A DNA stretch of 64,000 nt from Candidatus Saccharimonadota bacterium (GCA_905371715.1 CAJPLV010000002.1:23694-87693); one strand, 5' to 3'; positions 23,808-33,592 are shown, numbered from the stretch's first letter. Program-made: numbers and translations. The notes: generated from the letters alone by a model not told the origin.

Positions 23808-24449
23808 CTACTCTGGCACACCATAACCAAGTAATCCTTCATAGCGCTTACCGGTGTTCGTCATGACGCGCACGCGGTTTGCTTCGTTGCCGCCAACGGT
23901 GACGAGCGCGCCTTTATTATAATCAAGCACGATATGCGTGTGGTCGCCAAATACAGGTGAATTGCGGTAGATCGCTACGTCACCCGCCTGCGGTACATAG
24001 CCGGAGTCCGCTGGCTTGAATCGTCCTGCCGCCTGATAATATTCGCGCAGCGTGAATGTGCCAGGAATACGCCAGCTACCCGTATGCGGATTTTTCAGCG
24101 GTACACCTGCTTGATTCATAACCCAACTGACAAAATCGGCGCACCACGGCTCATGGCTACCTTGGCTGTATTTTGTGCCGTCGGCTTGCGCGGTAAATTC
24201 ACTACGGGCAATCTGGATTATCCGCTGCCGTGCCGGACTAAGTTCGCTCGTATTAATGTTGGGAAACTGCATTTGCCCAGGCGAACGGTCAAGTGTCGTC
24301 ACAGTCATAATTGATTGTATGCGCTGCCGCGCCGGCGTCCATAGATAAATAATCACGCTAATAACTAGGAATACTATGAAACACGCATATATAGCGAAGC
24401 GCTTCGTTATTCGTTGCTTGTTCGCTGCTGCGTGCTGTAATTGCTGCAT
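23808..24449 (-). CDS. CHAP-domain peptidoglycan hydrolase, membrane-anchored
   Basis: 213 residues from ATG 24449, with TATACT eight bases upstream (an ATG at 24530 would lie before the promoter). A signal anchor (FAIYACFIVFLVISVIIYLW) precedes a CHAP amidase: PWCADFVSWVMNQAGVPL holds the catalytic Cys, AGDVAIYR and DHTHIVLDY the catalytic His. It cuts peptidoglycan peptide links, acting outside the membrane in wall remodelling or, in an epibiont, possibly on host wall. Confidence 0.85.
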   Translation of the reverse strand: MQQLQHAAANKQRITKRFAIYACFIVFLVISVIIYLWTPARQRIQSIMTVTTLDRSPGQMQFPNINTSELSPARQRIIQIARSEFTAQADGTKYSQGSHEPWCADFVSWVMNQAGVPLKNPHTGSWRIPGTFTLREYYQAAGRFKPADSGYVPQAGDVAIYRNSPVFGDHTHIVLDYNKGALVTVGGNEANRVRVMTNTGKRYEGLLGYGVPE

Positions 24450-24589
24450 AATTATTAAGTATAGCATATTTCGTGATGTTTTGCACTTTCGGTGAATATG
24501 GATTACTCTATGGTGATAGCGGCGTAACATATGCTATTTGAAAACCGCTATAATACATTACGCAAGTATATTTTGAAACGATTAGCTAT

Positions 24590-25003
24590 ATGAATATTAG
24601 AGAAGCTATATCGCAGTTATTACTCCCAGACGGTAGTTTCATGGTGGTAGGCAGTGGGTTGCTTGATACGCTTGGTATACGCGCGGCGGGTGATATTGAC
24701 CTGCTTGTATCGCACGATGTTTTTAACAATCTTAAGCACCAAAATTATAAGATACAACAGCACAAAGACGGTTCTGATTATATATCTATCGGTCGCTTTG
24801 AAATTATGGCGGACTGGTATGGTGATAATTTGGAAACGATGCGCGAAAGCGCGGTGTATATCGACGAAATACCTTATTGGAGTCTTGAGTCAATGCGCGA
24901 ATGGAAGTGCGATCACGCGAGAGAAAAGGACGTGCGCGACATCGATCTTATCGACGAGTATCGACAGCAGCATGCTGACATTAAGACAACTGCGAAACCG
25001 TAG
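24590..25003 (+). CDS. Small nucleotidyltransferase-fold protein
   Basis: 137 residues. VVGSGLLDTLGIRAAGDIDLLV matches the GS...DxD metal-binding signature of minimal nucleotidyltransferases, here as SGLL and DIDLL. A C-terminal WKCDHAREKDVRDIDLIDEY resembles the tail of aminoglycoside-type and AbiEii-like transferases. It could modify a small molecule, tRNA or protein; no antitoxin-like partner is adjacent. Start ATG 24590 with TATAAT about 40 bases upstream. Confidence 0.7.
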   Translation: MNIREAISQLLLPDGSFMVVGSGLLDTLGIRAAGDIDLLVSHDVFNNLKHQNYKIQQHKDGSDYISIGRFEIMADWYGDNLETMRESAVYIDEIPYWSLESMREWKCDHAREKDVRDIDLIDEYRQQHADIKTTAKP

Positions 25004-25093
25004 GTATAAACCGATATTGAAGTAACTGCTTGCTATGCTTTCGAGAAAGGAGTAATATACTAAAGTGAATAGAGGCAGAGCTATAGGAAGACC

Positions 25094-25858
25094 ATGACGC
25101 AGACGAAACAAATTGTCGAGGCAAACGAGCTAGTGAAAACGTATGGCGGCACAAACGTGGTAGACGGCGTGTCGTTTAGCGTGGGTGAGGGCGAGATTTT
25201 CGGTATTCTCGGACCGAATGGCGCCGGCAAAACGACGACGCTTGAGATGCTTGAGGCGCTTCGACCGATTGATGGCGGACAGGCGACTATTGACGGCATT
25301 GATGTTGCCAAACAACCAAAGAAAATTAAACATATCATCGGCATCCAGCTGCAGGCGACCAGCTTTTACGACAAGCTGAATTTGCGCGAACAACTGAAAA
25401 TGTTCGCAAGCCTATATGGTACGCGGGTGAACGCCGATAAATTGCTTGAAAAAGTTCAACTGATCGACAAAGCGAAAAGCTATGTTGAGCAGCTTTCCGG
25501 CGGGCAAAAGCAGCGGTTTGCTATTGCCTCAACACTAGTGAATACGCCAAAAGTATTGTTTCTTGATGAGCCGACGACCGGACTTGACCCGCAGGCGCGC
25601 CGCAACATGTGGGACTTGATCAAACAGATCCGCAGTGAAGGTATGACAATCATATTGACGACGCATTATATGGACGAAGCGGAAGTTTTGTGCGACCGGC
25701 TGGCGATCATGGACAACGGCAAGATTTTGACGACTGATACGCCGCATAATTTGATTGAGGCGCTCCTCGCGCGCGGTTTCAAGAAGAAACAGGTCGTCGA
25801 GCAGGCGAATTTAGAAGACGTGTTCATTGATTTAACAGGAAAGGCGATTCGAGACTGA
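25094..25858 (+). CDS. ABC-2 type exporter ATPase
   Basis: 254 residues. Walker A GPNGAGKTTTLEM, Q-loop IIGIQLQAT, signature [15 protein letters not shown], Walker B VLFLDEPTTGLDP and switch ILTTHYMDEAE are all intact. The C-terminal extension (RGFKKKQVVEQANLEDVF) is typical of drug-type (CcmA/DrrA) ATPases. AGGAAG precedes the ATG. Its stop overlaps the permease start (TGATG). Confidence 0.93.
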   Translation: MTQTKQIVEANELVKTYGGTNVVDGVSFSVGEGEIFGILGPNGAGKTTTLEMLEALRPIDGGQATIDGIDVAKQPKKIKHIIGIQLQATSFYDKLNLREQLKMFASLYGTRVNADKLLEKVQLIDKAKSYVEQLSGGQKQRFAIASTLVNTPKVLFLDEPTTGLDPQARRNMWDLIKQIRSEGMTIILTTHYMDEAEVLCDRLAIMDNGKILTTDTPHNLIEALLARGFKKKQVVEQANLEDVFIDLTGKAIRD

Positions 25859-26964
25859 TGAAAGCATACTGGACGGGCGTATTTGGTCAAGTAGTGGCGA
25901 TAGCGAAGCGCATTATGCGCGATAAAATGGCGCTGTTTTTTACCTTTTTGTTTCCGCTGATTTTTTTGCTGGTGTTCGGCACGATTTTCAATAACCAATC
26001 GGCGTCGCTAAAAGTCGCGATTATCAATCATTCTGATAGCCGGTTCGCCAAACAATTTGTCGAGAACGCCAAGAAGGGCGATGTTTCGGTGCTGAAAATC
26101 CAGGACGTCAGCGGTATGGATGAAGCAAAGGAAAAAATGAAGCGCTCGCAGCTGGACGGTATTATTGAGCTGCCGGCGGATTTTGGCAAGCCCGGCGCCG
26201 ACCATCGCCCGAGCGGTACGATTAATGTACTCTATGCAAAAGGTTCGGATCAAGCTGGTAGCACGCTGAGCGCTGTGATGACGCAGGTAGCAGACGGCAT
26301 CAACAAAGGTATGGGGCAGCCGGAAGCGCCGCTAAAGGTAGCGTCGCAGGCGGTGGGCGATAAAGCATTGAAAACATTTGATTATACGTTTACCGGACTA
26401 TTAGCATTCAGCTTGATGAGTATGGGGATTTTTGGTTTGGCAAACCAAATGCCGACAGAGAAGCAAAAGGGCGCATATCGGCGGCTGCGGGCGGCGCCGT
26501 TTACGTCAGGACAGTTAATCTTGGCGACGATGATCGTCTATACAATGATTTCCTTACTGAGCGCAGCATCGATGTTGCTGGTTGGGCACTTGATGTTCCA
26601 CTTTCAAATGCGCGGCGATTGGTTAACGTTTAGTTTGTTTCTCATGCTGGCGGCGGCGATGATGGTAAGCCTGGGGCTGCTCATGGGTTCGTGGGCGAAG
26701 AATGAAAATCAATCGTCAGCGCTCACGAATATCGTATCGTCCCCAATGATGTTTTTATCTGGCGCGTTCTTCCCGAGCTATCTGTTTCCAGAGTGGCTGC
26801 GGGGGATTTCGCAGTTCATTCCGATGACATCGGTAGTTGACGGTTTCCGGTTGATTATGGCAGAGAATGCTAGTTTATTTGCGGTGAGCGGGCAAGTGTT
26901 GGTGGTATTCAGCGTGACGGTCGTCGTGTATTTCATTTCGACGCGCGTGTTTCGCTGGGAATAA
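25858..26964 (+). CDS. ABC-2 type permease, DrrB/YhfI-like
   Basis: 368 residues: one N-terminal helix (MALFFTFLFPLIFLLVFG), an outer domain of about 140 residues (VAIINHSDSRFAKQ...), then five helices, the ABC2_membrane_3 layout. The loop FPSYLFPEWLRGISQFIPMT is a family block before the last helices. Works with the ATPase encoded just upstream; exports an unknown drug, lipid or peptide. Confidence 0.9.
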   Translation: MKAYWTGVFGQVVAIAKRIMRDKMALFFTFLFPLIFLLVFGTIFNNQSASLKVAIINHSDSRFAKQFVENAKKGDVSVLKIQDVSGMDEAKEKMKRSQLDGIIELPADFGKPGADHRPSGTINVLYAKGSDQAGSTLSAVMTQVADGINKGMGQPEAPLKVASQAVGDKALKTFDYTFTGLLAFSLMSMGIFGLANQMPTEKQKGAYRRLRAAPFTSGQLILATMIVYTMISLLSAASMLLVGHLMFHFQMRGDWLTFSLFLMLAAAMMVSLGLLMGSWAKNENQSSALTNIVSSPMMFLSGAFFPSYLFPEWLRGISQFIPMTSVVDGFRLIMAENASLFAVSGQVLVVFSVTVVVYFISTRVFRWE

Positions 26965-27026
26965 CTTAGCGATAGCCCCGGAGCCGATAGTATCAAAATT
27001 TATCCGCTGCGTAATGACAGTTCGTG

Positions 27027-28112
27027 TTATCTTCCAATCAAGCGCGTTTTGATTTTTTGAGCGATTGAGCGTTTTTTACGGTGGTCGGCATAAGTCTTTT
27101 CGAGTACACTTGAACCAATTGCAGTGGCAATAAAGACGAGTCCGATTGAGCCGACGAACCACTCTGGTGGATCAACACGATAGAGTTTTACGAGCATAAC
27201 AACGCCGAGTGCTAAAATTGCCCAGTGCGCGCCGTGTTCTAGATAGCGATACTTGGCAAGCTTGTTTGTTCGCGTCAGGTACACCGTTAGCGACCGCACC
27301 CATAATGCGCCAGCGCCTAGTCCTGCGATGATTAAAATCACGTCGTTGGTAATCGCAAAGGCGCCGATTACACCGTCAAGCGAAAATGAAGCGTCGAGAA
27401 TGTCGAGATAAACGAACGAAGCAAATGCCGCCATGCCGGTTAATACTTTGGCGTGCGATTGCCGCGCTGAGAAATAATCGCCAAACAGCTCAAGCGCTAA
27501 ATGCACGAGTGTGCCGAGCACCGATGCCGCCAAAATTGCTTCGCGATGCGCTGGGTCGGCAGTGGCGTACAGTCCCATTGCGACGAGCAACATTACGAAC
27601 ACCTTAAACACTTCGTAGCGTCCGAACCGCGACATCATCTTTTCGATTCGCTCAAGCCAGTAGAGATCTTTATTGCGGTCCATAAAATAACTGATGCCAA
27701 TCATCAAAAGAAACGTACCGCCGAATGCATTAATAATTGGCGCGGCGCTATGCAGCGTGGCGCTATAGGCTGCCGGCTGATGAAGTGCCATATGGAGCAC
27801 GCTCATAAAGTCATGTTGGCTTGACAGCATAACGATGACGATCGGTAAGATGAATCGTACTACAAACACCGCAGTGACAATCCCAACTGTTAAAAACATC
27901 GTTTGCCAGAACTTTGACATGCGCGCCAGAATACGGCTATTGATAACAGCGTTATCAAAACTGAATGTCACCTCAAGGAGAACGAGCACGACGAACAGCC
28001 AGAGGGCTTCAAGCCCTTTATTGTGCGCCGTCCATGCGCCCAACCCGATTGTTAATAGGGCGGAGACGAGGAAAATACGAAATGGATGATGAGCGTGCAG
28101 TAATTTTTTCAT
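27027..28112 (-). CDS. DUF475 (TerC-like) integral membrane protein
   Basis: 361 residues from ATG 28112 (TATGAT ends seven bases upstream; ATG 28124 also in frame). About nine helices. The TerC-superfamily signature is plain in LLEVTFSFDNAVINSRILAR and repeated as DILDASFSLDGVIGAFAIT; the paired acidic residues probably bind a metal ion. DUF475 members are linked to tellurite/metal stress or Mn2+ export by analogy to TerC; function here unproven. Confidence 0.88.
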   Translation of the reverse strand: MKKLLHAHHPFRIFLVSALLTIGLGAWTAHNKGLEALWLFVVLVLLEVTFSFDNAVINSRILARMSKFWQTMFLTVGIVTAVFVVRFILPIVIVMLSSQHDFMSVLHMALHQPAAYSATLHSAAPIINAFGGTFLLMIGISYFMDRNKDLYWLERIEKMMSRFGRYEVFKVFVMLLVAMGLYATADPAHREAILAASVLGTLVHLALELFGDYFSARQSHAKVLTGMAAFASFVYLDILDASFSLDGVIGAFAITNDVILIIAGLGAGALWVRSLTVYLTRTNKLAKYRYLEHGAHWAILALGVVMLVKLYRVDPPEWFVGSIGLVFIATAIGSSVLEKTYADHRKKRSIAQKIKTRLIGR

Positions 28113-28217
28113 ACGGGCTATCATACGGCTTTTTACAAGAAAAATCTAGAGCCGGCAAGCGGCGTGTTTGAGTTTATCTGGGATGAGTACGTCAATTGCA
28201 CTAGCACGCAATACATT

Positions 28218-28451
28218 CTATGAATTCTGTAGTTGTCGTATCTTTAGATTGACGATTTCTTTGGGATCTTTATTTTCTTCCAAAGCGGCGCATGCTTCGT
28301 CAATGTATTCATTTAGTTCAATCAGACTTAGTTTTTCAACTTCAAACCCAGACGAGTATAGCTCCAGGATAATATGACGTAAACGAACTAAGTCGTCAAC
28401 GTCTTTTTGCAAGATAAGAGAATCGGTGAGCGTTAATAAATCATGTTTCAT
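28218..28451 (-). CDS. Small helical protein under a repeated leader element
   Basis: 77 residues, unrecognised, no membrane segment. Highly helical and acidic (LRHIILELYSSGFEVEKLSL, YIDEACAALEENKDPKEIV). TAGGAGG lies eight bases before the ATG, an unusually strong ribosome site for this window. The transcript probably begins at the element at 28499-28539, giving a leader of about 75 bases with a six-codon upstream frame. Low G+C like other probable newcomers. Confidence 0.65.
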   Translation of the reverse strand: MKHDLLTLTDSLILQKDVDDLVRLRHIILELYSSGFEVEKLSLIELNEYIDEACAALEENKDPKEIVNLKIRQLQNS

Positions 28452-28498
28452 ATATGTGGCCTCCTAGGAAAGTGAATATCTGCTAAATCATTCGGGGC

Positions 28499-28539
28499 AG
28501 CTCCTTCCTAAATTAAGCTTATTTTCACTACTTATTCTA
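28499..28539 (-). repeat. Repeated promoter-leader element, copy 2
   Basis: On the minus strand: TAGAAT (28539-28534), five bases, then GTG 28528 opening Met-Lys-Ile-Ser-Leu-Ile and stop at 28508, then GAAGGAG. Matches copy 1 (17868-17905) over the promoter and coding part, with changes that keep five of six residues. The true gene start (28451) follows 57 bases later. Confidence 0.5.
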
Positions 28540-28639
28540 GCTTAGCGGGTTGCTCTTTTTGTTGATTTAAGTTAATTCTTCTTTCTGGACTCGTTGAGTG
28601 AACCGAGTTTTGGTGATAAAAATTAATTGCTTGCGCCTG

Positions 28640-28677
28640 TGGTATAATCTGCTACAATATAAGCATTAACAAGTTAA
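28640..28677 (+). promoter_or_regulatory. arc operon promoter region
   Basis: Two candidate -10 boxes: TATAAT (28643-28648) with extended TGG, and TACAAT (28653-28658) with TTGCGC (28631-28636) 16 bases ahead. A perfect inverted repeat TTAAC-AA-GTTAA (28666-28677) lies at or just after the start point and is a candidate operator. AGGGGGT at 28691-28697 is the ribosome site for the GTG at 28702. The rest of 28452-28701 holds the repeat element only. Confidence 0.55.
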
Positions 28678-28701
28678 CATACACAACCGCAGGGGGTTAG
28701 G

Positions 28702-31053
28702 GTGGACGAACCTATTTATATTACATCGGAAATTGGACGACTTCGCACGGTGCTGCTGCATCGCCCGGGCGAAGAATTAGAAAATCTGACGCCGGAAACA
28801 TTGCATGATTTGTTATTCGACGATATTCCGCACCTGAAAGTGGCGCAGGAAGAGCACGATCGGTTCGCGGACGTGTTGCGCGAGCGCGGCATTGAGGTGC
28901 TGTATCTCGACGAGCTGGCAGCAGAATCATTGGCGGATGACGCGGTGCGGCGGCGGTTTGTCGATGAAATGCTTGCGGCGAGCAAACAGGGCGAACGTCG
29001 CGTTACGAGGGCATTGGCAGAATACTTGCTCGGTATGGAGCCGCGCCAAATGGTACGCAAGCTCATGGCGGGCGTACGTAAAGACGAAATCAACTTACCA
29101 GCCGAGCATAGCGAGCAACTGCATGACATGGTTGAGCAGGATCATTATCCATTCTATCTTGATCCGATGCCGAATTTGTACTTTACGCGCGATCCAGCGG
29201 CGGCAATTGGGCGCGGGCTGACGATTAACCGTATGCACTGGCCGGCGCGGCGCCGCGAATCGCTATTTATGCGTTACATCATTGATCATCATCCGCGGTT
29301 TGCCGGCAAAAATATTCCGGTGTGGTACAATCGCGATGAGAAGTTCTCGATGGAGGGCGGCGATGAGCTTATCTTGAATCGCACAACAATGGCAATCGGT
29401 ATTAGCGAGCGTACGACACCGGAAGCGATCGAAACGATGGCGGCAAATTTGTTTGCCGGCTCGGAATTTAAGAAAATTATCGCTCTGCAAATTCCAAAGA
29501 GCCATGCATTCATGCACCTTGATACGGTGTTTACGATGATTGACTATGACAAGTTCACAATTCATCCGGAAATCCGCGACGCTGAAGGACACTTGAATCT
29601 GTTTATTCTGGAAAAAGTCGAAGGACAAAAATACCCGAAGATTACGCGCGAAAATGACTTAGAGCATGCGTTGCGCGTAGCGCTTAGCCTTCCGAAAATT
29701 ACACTGATTGAGTGCGGCGGCGGCGACGAAATCGCGGCAGCCCGCGAGCAATGGAACGACGGAAGCAACACGCTTGCGATCGCGCCAGGCGTGGTGGTGA
29801 CATATGATCGTAATTATGTGACGAACCAAAAACTGCGCGATGCTGGCGTTGAAGTGATTGAAATTTCTGGCTCGGAGCTTGGCCGCGGCCGCGGCGGTCC
29901 GCGCTGTATGAGTATGCCGCTGGTGCGCGAAGAGTTGAAGCACCGCATTGAAGTAAATGATAATCGCGGAGTTAGCGTTCCGGTCGCAAACATGCCAAGC
30001 GCGGTCGCGCCGCGATTTATTGAAAAAGCAGAGCCAAATACCGTGCCATCCGGCAAGTGGGCGCTTTCGCGCGAGTTGCGCGGGCGGTCATTTCTAACGC
30101 TGAAAGATTTCACGCCGAGCGAAATCCGCTTGATGCTTGATACGGCGCACGAATTAAAGCGTCAAAAGAAAAATGGTCAAGCGCACCGTTTGCACGAAGG
30201 TAAGCAGGTCGCGCTACTGTTTGAAAAGACCTCAACGCGGACGCGCTGCGCATTCACGGTTGCCGCAAACGACCTCGGTGTTGCGCCGGAGTTCTTGGGT
30301 AAAGATGATATTCAGCTCGGCAAGAAAGAATCGGTTGAAGATACGGCAAAGGTACTTGGCCGCATGTTTGATGGTATTGAATTCCGCGGCTTCAAGCACT
30401 CGACGGTTGAAGGCTTGGCAGAATTTGCAAATGTGCCGGTGTGGAACGGTTTGACCGACACATTCCACCCGACGCAGATTTTGGCGGACTTCATGACGAT
30501 TGAAGAACATGTCGGCAAGCTGAAAGGCGCGAAGCTGGTGTTTGTCGGTGACGGGCGCAATAATATGGCGAACAGCTTGTTGATTGGTTCGGCGAAAATG
30601 GGCGTTGATTTCCGAATCCTGGCGCCGCGCGAATTGCACCCGGTCGGCGAAATCCTCGAAACGGCGCGCGCGATCGCTGCAGAAACCGGCGCGAAGATTA
30701 TGGTTACTGATAATCACGGCGAGGCGCTTGCGGGCGCAGACGCAATTTACACCGATGTGTGGGCGTCGATGGGCGAAGAAGATCAATTCGCTGAGCGCAT
30801 CGCTCTCCTTAAGCCGTACCAAGTCAACCGCGCAATGCTTGAACAGACGCGCAATCTAAACGTGAAGTTCTTGCACTGCTTGCCGTCCTTCCACGACACG
30901 AATACGACGATCGGCCAGCAGATCCACGATCAATACGGTCTGGATTGCATGGAAGTGACTGACGAGGTCTTCCGCAGCAAACATAGCGTCGTATTCGACG
31001 AAGCTGAAAATCGCATGCATACCATCAAGGCCGTCATGGCGTTGACGCTGTAA
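28702..31053 (+). CDS. arcAB: Arginine deiminase / ornithine carbamoyltransferase fusion
   Basis: 783 residues joining two enzymes. Residues 1-about 415 are arginine deiminase: FTRDP (Asp164), MEGGD (Glu218), MHLDT (His272) and the nucleophile Cys402 in [11 protein letters not shown], all catalytic positions kept; it makes citrulline and ammonia. A Pro/Val-rich linker (about 416-448) leads to a full ornithine carbamoyltransferase (451-783): STRTR (511-515), HPTQ (589-592), [17 protein letters not shown] (725-732). This converts citrulline and phosphate to ornithine and carbamoyl phosphate. Each half has full normal length. GTG start with strong Shine-Dalgarno. First gene of the operon with carrier and carbamate kinase. 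Confidence 0.95.
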   Translation: MDEPIYITSEIGRLRTVLLHRPGEELENLTPETLHDLLFDDIPHLKVAQEEHDRFADVLRERGIEVLYLDELAAESLADDAVRRRFVDEMLAASKQGERRVTRALAEYLLGMEPRQMVRKLMAGVRKDEINLPAEHSEQLHDMVEQDHYPFYLDPMPNLYFTRDPAAAIGRGLTINRMHWPARRRESLFMRYIIDHHPRFAGKNIPVWYNRDEKFSMEGGDELILNRTTMAIGISERTTPEAIETMAANLFAGSEFKKIIALQIPKSHAFMHLDTVFTMIDYDKFTIHPEIRDAEGHLNLFILEKVEGQKYPKITRENDLEHALRVALSLPKITLIECGGGDEIAAAREQWNDGSNTLAIAPGVVVTYDRNYVTNQKLRDAGVEVIEISGSELGRGRGGPRCMSMPLVREELKHRIEVNDNRGVSVPVANMPSAVAPRFIEKAEPNTVPSGKWALSRELRGRSFLTLKDFTPSEIRLMLDTAHELKRQKKNGQAHRLHEGKQVALLFEKTSTRTRCAFTVAANDLGVAPEFLGKDDIQLGKKESVEDTAKVLGRMFDGIEFRGFKHSTVEGLAEFANVPVWNGLTDTFHPTQILADFMTIEEHVGKLKGAKLVFVGDGRNNMANSLLIGSAKMGVDFRILAPRELHPVGEILETARAIAAETGAKIMVTDNHGEALAGADAIYTDVWASMGEEDQFAERIALLKPYQVNRAMLEQTRNLNVKFLHCLPSFHDTNTTIGQQIHDQYGLDCMEVTDEVFRSKHSVVFDEAENRMHTIKAVMALTL

Positions 31054-31079
31054 AATAACGGAGTGAAGGAGGCTCCAAC

Positions 31080-32645
31080 ATGGTAGAAAAAATTAAAAAA
31101 GTTAAGAAGAAGCTGCGATCGCCATCGGCGTTTACCGTATTGTTCGTCGTGATTGCGCTAATGGCAGCGCTGACGTGGGTTATCTCGTCTGGTCAATATA
31201 AACTTGATAAAGACGGCAATCGCGAATCAGGCACGTATTCGAAAGTCGATAAGCAGAAAATCGTCGATCTCGACGATAGCGGCGAGCCGAAAAAAGACGA
31301 TGACGGCAACACTGTCACGCATGATGGTCGCCAAGGGCTGTGGGACGCCTTTATCGCGCCGATCAAAGGTATGTCTGAGAAGCTTGATGTTATCGTGTTC
31401 GTTCTCATTCTCGGCGGCTTCTTGGGCGTAACGATGAAAACCGGCGCGCTTGATGCGACGCTTGGCGCGCTGCTACGCAAAATGAAGGGCAAAGAGAAGT
31501 GGCTTATTCCGATCTTGATGGTATTCTTCTCGATCGGCGGTACGACGTACGGTATGCAAGAAGAAACGGTGGCGTTTTATGCGCTTGTCGTGCCGATCAT
31601 GATGGCCGCCGGCTACAATGCGATGACCGCAGTGATGGTGATTGTGCTTGGCGCTGGCTCGGGTGTGCTTGGCTCGACGCTGAATCCATTTTCAACAGGC
31701 ATCGCAGCGAAATCTGCCGGCGTTGAGCTGGACAAAGTGCTTGGCGTTCAGGCGATTATTTGGCTGTTGTGTTTGGCTGCGGCGATCGTATTTACAATGC
31801 GCTATGCTGCGAAAGTGAAAAAAGGCAGCTACAAAGACGATGTACGTTATAAGCCGGCGACGACAGCGCTTGATATGACAAACGTGCCGAAGTTTACGCG
31901 TTCGCGTATTGCAGTGATGATTGTATTCGCGCTGACATTTGTCTGCATGACAATTTCGCTTATGCCGTGGGAGAAGTGGGGCGTGACGCTTTTCAAAGAC
32001 TTGTATACTGCGGCAAGCGACGTGCCGGTAGTTGGCGCATTGTTCGGTGTCGGGCATTCGCTTCCGTTTGGCGACTGGTATTTCAATGAAATTTCGGCGC
32101 TATTCCTGATTTCAACAATCGTGATTGCAACGATTTACTACCGCCAATTCAAAAAAGAGGAAGTGTTTGTCGTTGATGCGTTCCTGAAAGGTTCGGCTGA
32201 CCTGCTAAGCGTCGCCCTTATTATTGCGGTAGCAGCGGGCGTCGGCGTTGTCATGCAGAGCGGCGGCATTCAAGACACGATTATCAGCTGGGGTGAAAAT
32301 TCGCTGAAACATGTCGGGCAAGGATTTGTCGGCGTGTTGGCGTACATCTTCTTCCTGCCAATGTCATTCATCATCCCGTCATCATCCGGTTTGGCGGCAG
32401 CAACGATGCCTGTTATTGCGCCAGTGGCCGAGCTGGTTGGCGTCGGTAAAGAAGTTGTTGTGGCGGCTTTCGCGACAGCGTCCGGCGTGCTTAACATGAT
32501 GGCGCCAACTATCGCGTCGCTGATGGGCGGGCTAGCACTCGCTGGCGTATCGTACCGCACCTGGTTGAAACGTACGTTGCCGATTATGATAATCTTTGCC
32601 GCGATTAGCCTCGTTGTGATCGCGTTGTTCGGGATGATTCATTGA
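31080..32645 (+). CDS. YfcC/ArcD-type basic amino-acid carrier
   Basis: 521 residues, about 12-13 helices, of the YfcC/C4-dicarboxylate-type carrier superfamily. An outer loop (YKLDKDGNRESGTYSKVDKQ) follows helix 1; family blocks include IGGTTYGMQEETVAFYALVV and GAGSGVLGSTLNPFSTGIA, and near the end MSFIIPSSSGLAAATMPVIA. Lying between the deiminase fusion and carbamate kinase, it most likely exchanges arginine for ornithine across the cell membrane. GGAGG sits eight bases before the ATG. Confidence 0.88.
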   Translation: MVEKIKKVKKKLRSPSAFTVLFVVIALMAALTWVISSGQYKLDKDGNRESGTYSKVDKQKIVDLDDSGEPKKDDDGNTVTHDGRQGLWDAFIAPIKGMSEKLDVIVFVLILGGFLGVTMKTGALDATLGALLRKMKGKEKWLIPILMVFFSIGGTTYGMQEETVAFYALVVPIMMAAGYNAMTAVMVIVLGAGSGVLGSTLNPFSTGIAAKSAGVELDKVLGVQAIIWLLCLAAAIVFTMRYAAKVKKGSYKDDVRYKPATTALDMTNVPKFTRSRIAVMIVFALTFVCMTISLMPWEKWGVTLFKDLYTAASDVPVVGALFGVGHSLPFGDWYFNEISALFLISTIVIATIYYRQFKKEEVFVVDAFLKGSADLLSVALIIAVAAGVGVVMQSGGIQDTIISWGENSLKHVGQGFVGVLAYIFFLPMSFIIPSSSGLAAATMPVIAPVAELVGVGKEVVVAAFATASGVLNMMAPTIASLMGGLALAGVSYRTWLKRTLPIMIIFAAISLVVIALFGMIH

Positions 32646-33592
32646 TGAACCGGAAAACAGTTGTCGTTGCACTGGGCGGCAATGCCCTGCAAAAACAAGG
32701 CGAAGCGTCGGCGCACGCGCAGCAGCGTGTTGCCGATGCGACGGCGCGCCATCTGGTGCCGTTGATTTTGAGCGGGTATCGATTGGTAATCGTGCACGGT
32801 AATGGTCCGCAAGTCGGTAATATTGTTCTGCACGAGGAATCAATTAACACGGCGGAAGTGCCGACGTTTCCGCTTGATACGTGCGTTGCGATGAGCCAGG
32901 GCGCGATCGGATTTTGGCTGCAGCAGGCGCTGATTGATGAGTTTAGCCGCCGCCATATGCATAGTGTTGCGTCGACAGTTGTGACGCAGGTTGTTGTCGA
33001 CAAAGATGATCCAGCATTTAAAGACCCGACGAAACCGATCGGCGTATTCTACAAAACGAAAGACGACGCTAGCGCTGCGGCAAACGGCAGGGGCTTCGTA
33101 TTCAAGGAAGACGCTGGGCGCGGGTGGCGCCGCGTTGTACCGTCGCCGAAGCCGCTGCGGATTGTTGAAGAATATACGGTGAAGGCGATGCTTGACGCTG
33201 GCGTGACAGTTATTACGGGCGGCGGTGGTGGCGTGCCGGTTGTTGAAACTACAGATGAAGGACTTGAGGGTGTTGAGGCAGTTGTCGATAAAGACTTCAC
33301 CGCGGCAGTTGTTGCTGATGCGGTTGATGCGGAAGCGCTAGTGATTTTGACGGCAGTCGATAACGCGATGGTTGATTACGGCAAACCGACGGCGCGTGCG
33401 ATCGGGCGCACAACAGTGCAGGAAATGCAAAGGTACGTGGACGCTGGCCAGTTTGCGCCGGGCAGTATGTTGCCGAAAGTGCAAGCAGCAATGAAATTCG
33501 CGCAAAAACCAGGCCGCCGCGCTATTATTGCGAGCCTTGAGCATGCAAGCGACGCGCTTGACGGGCAAGTCGGTACAATTATCGAAAGCTAG
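32645..33592 (+). CDS. arcC: Carbamate kinase
   Basis: 315 residues, normal length. It uses carbamoyl phosphate and ADP to make ATP, CO2 and ammonia, closing the pathway. Seen: VVVALGGNALQKQGE at the N-terminus, IVHGNGPQVGNI, VITGGGGGVPVVE and DKDFTAAVVADAVDAEALVI for nucleotide and substrate binding, LPKVQAAMKFA near the end. Its ATG overlaps the carrier's stop (TGATG). A strong terminator follows. Confidence 0.96.
   Translation: MNRKTVVVALGGNALQKQGEASAHAQQRVADATARHLVPLILSGYRLVIVHGNGPQVGNIVLHEESINTAEVPTFPLDTCVAMSQGAIGFWLQQALIDEFSRRHMHSVASTVVTQVVVDKDDPAFKDPTKPIGVFYKTKDDASAAANGRGFVFKEDAGRGWRRVVPSPKPLRIVEEYTVKAMLDAGVTVITGGGGGVPVVETTDEGLEGVEAVVDKDFTAAVVADAVDAEALVILTAVDNAMVDYGKPTARAIGRTTVQEMQRYVDAGQFAPGSMLPKVQAAMKFAQKPGRRAIIASLEHASDALDGQVGTIIES

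Noticed and set aside
28168-28377. 69-codon plus-strand frame opposite the small helical protein
   Set aside because: No ribosome site, Ser/Phe-rich shadow; the minus-strand frame has TAGGAGG and a promoter-leader element.
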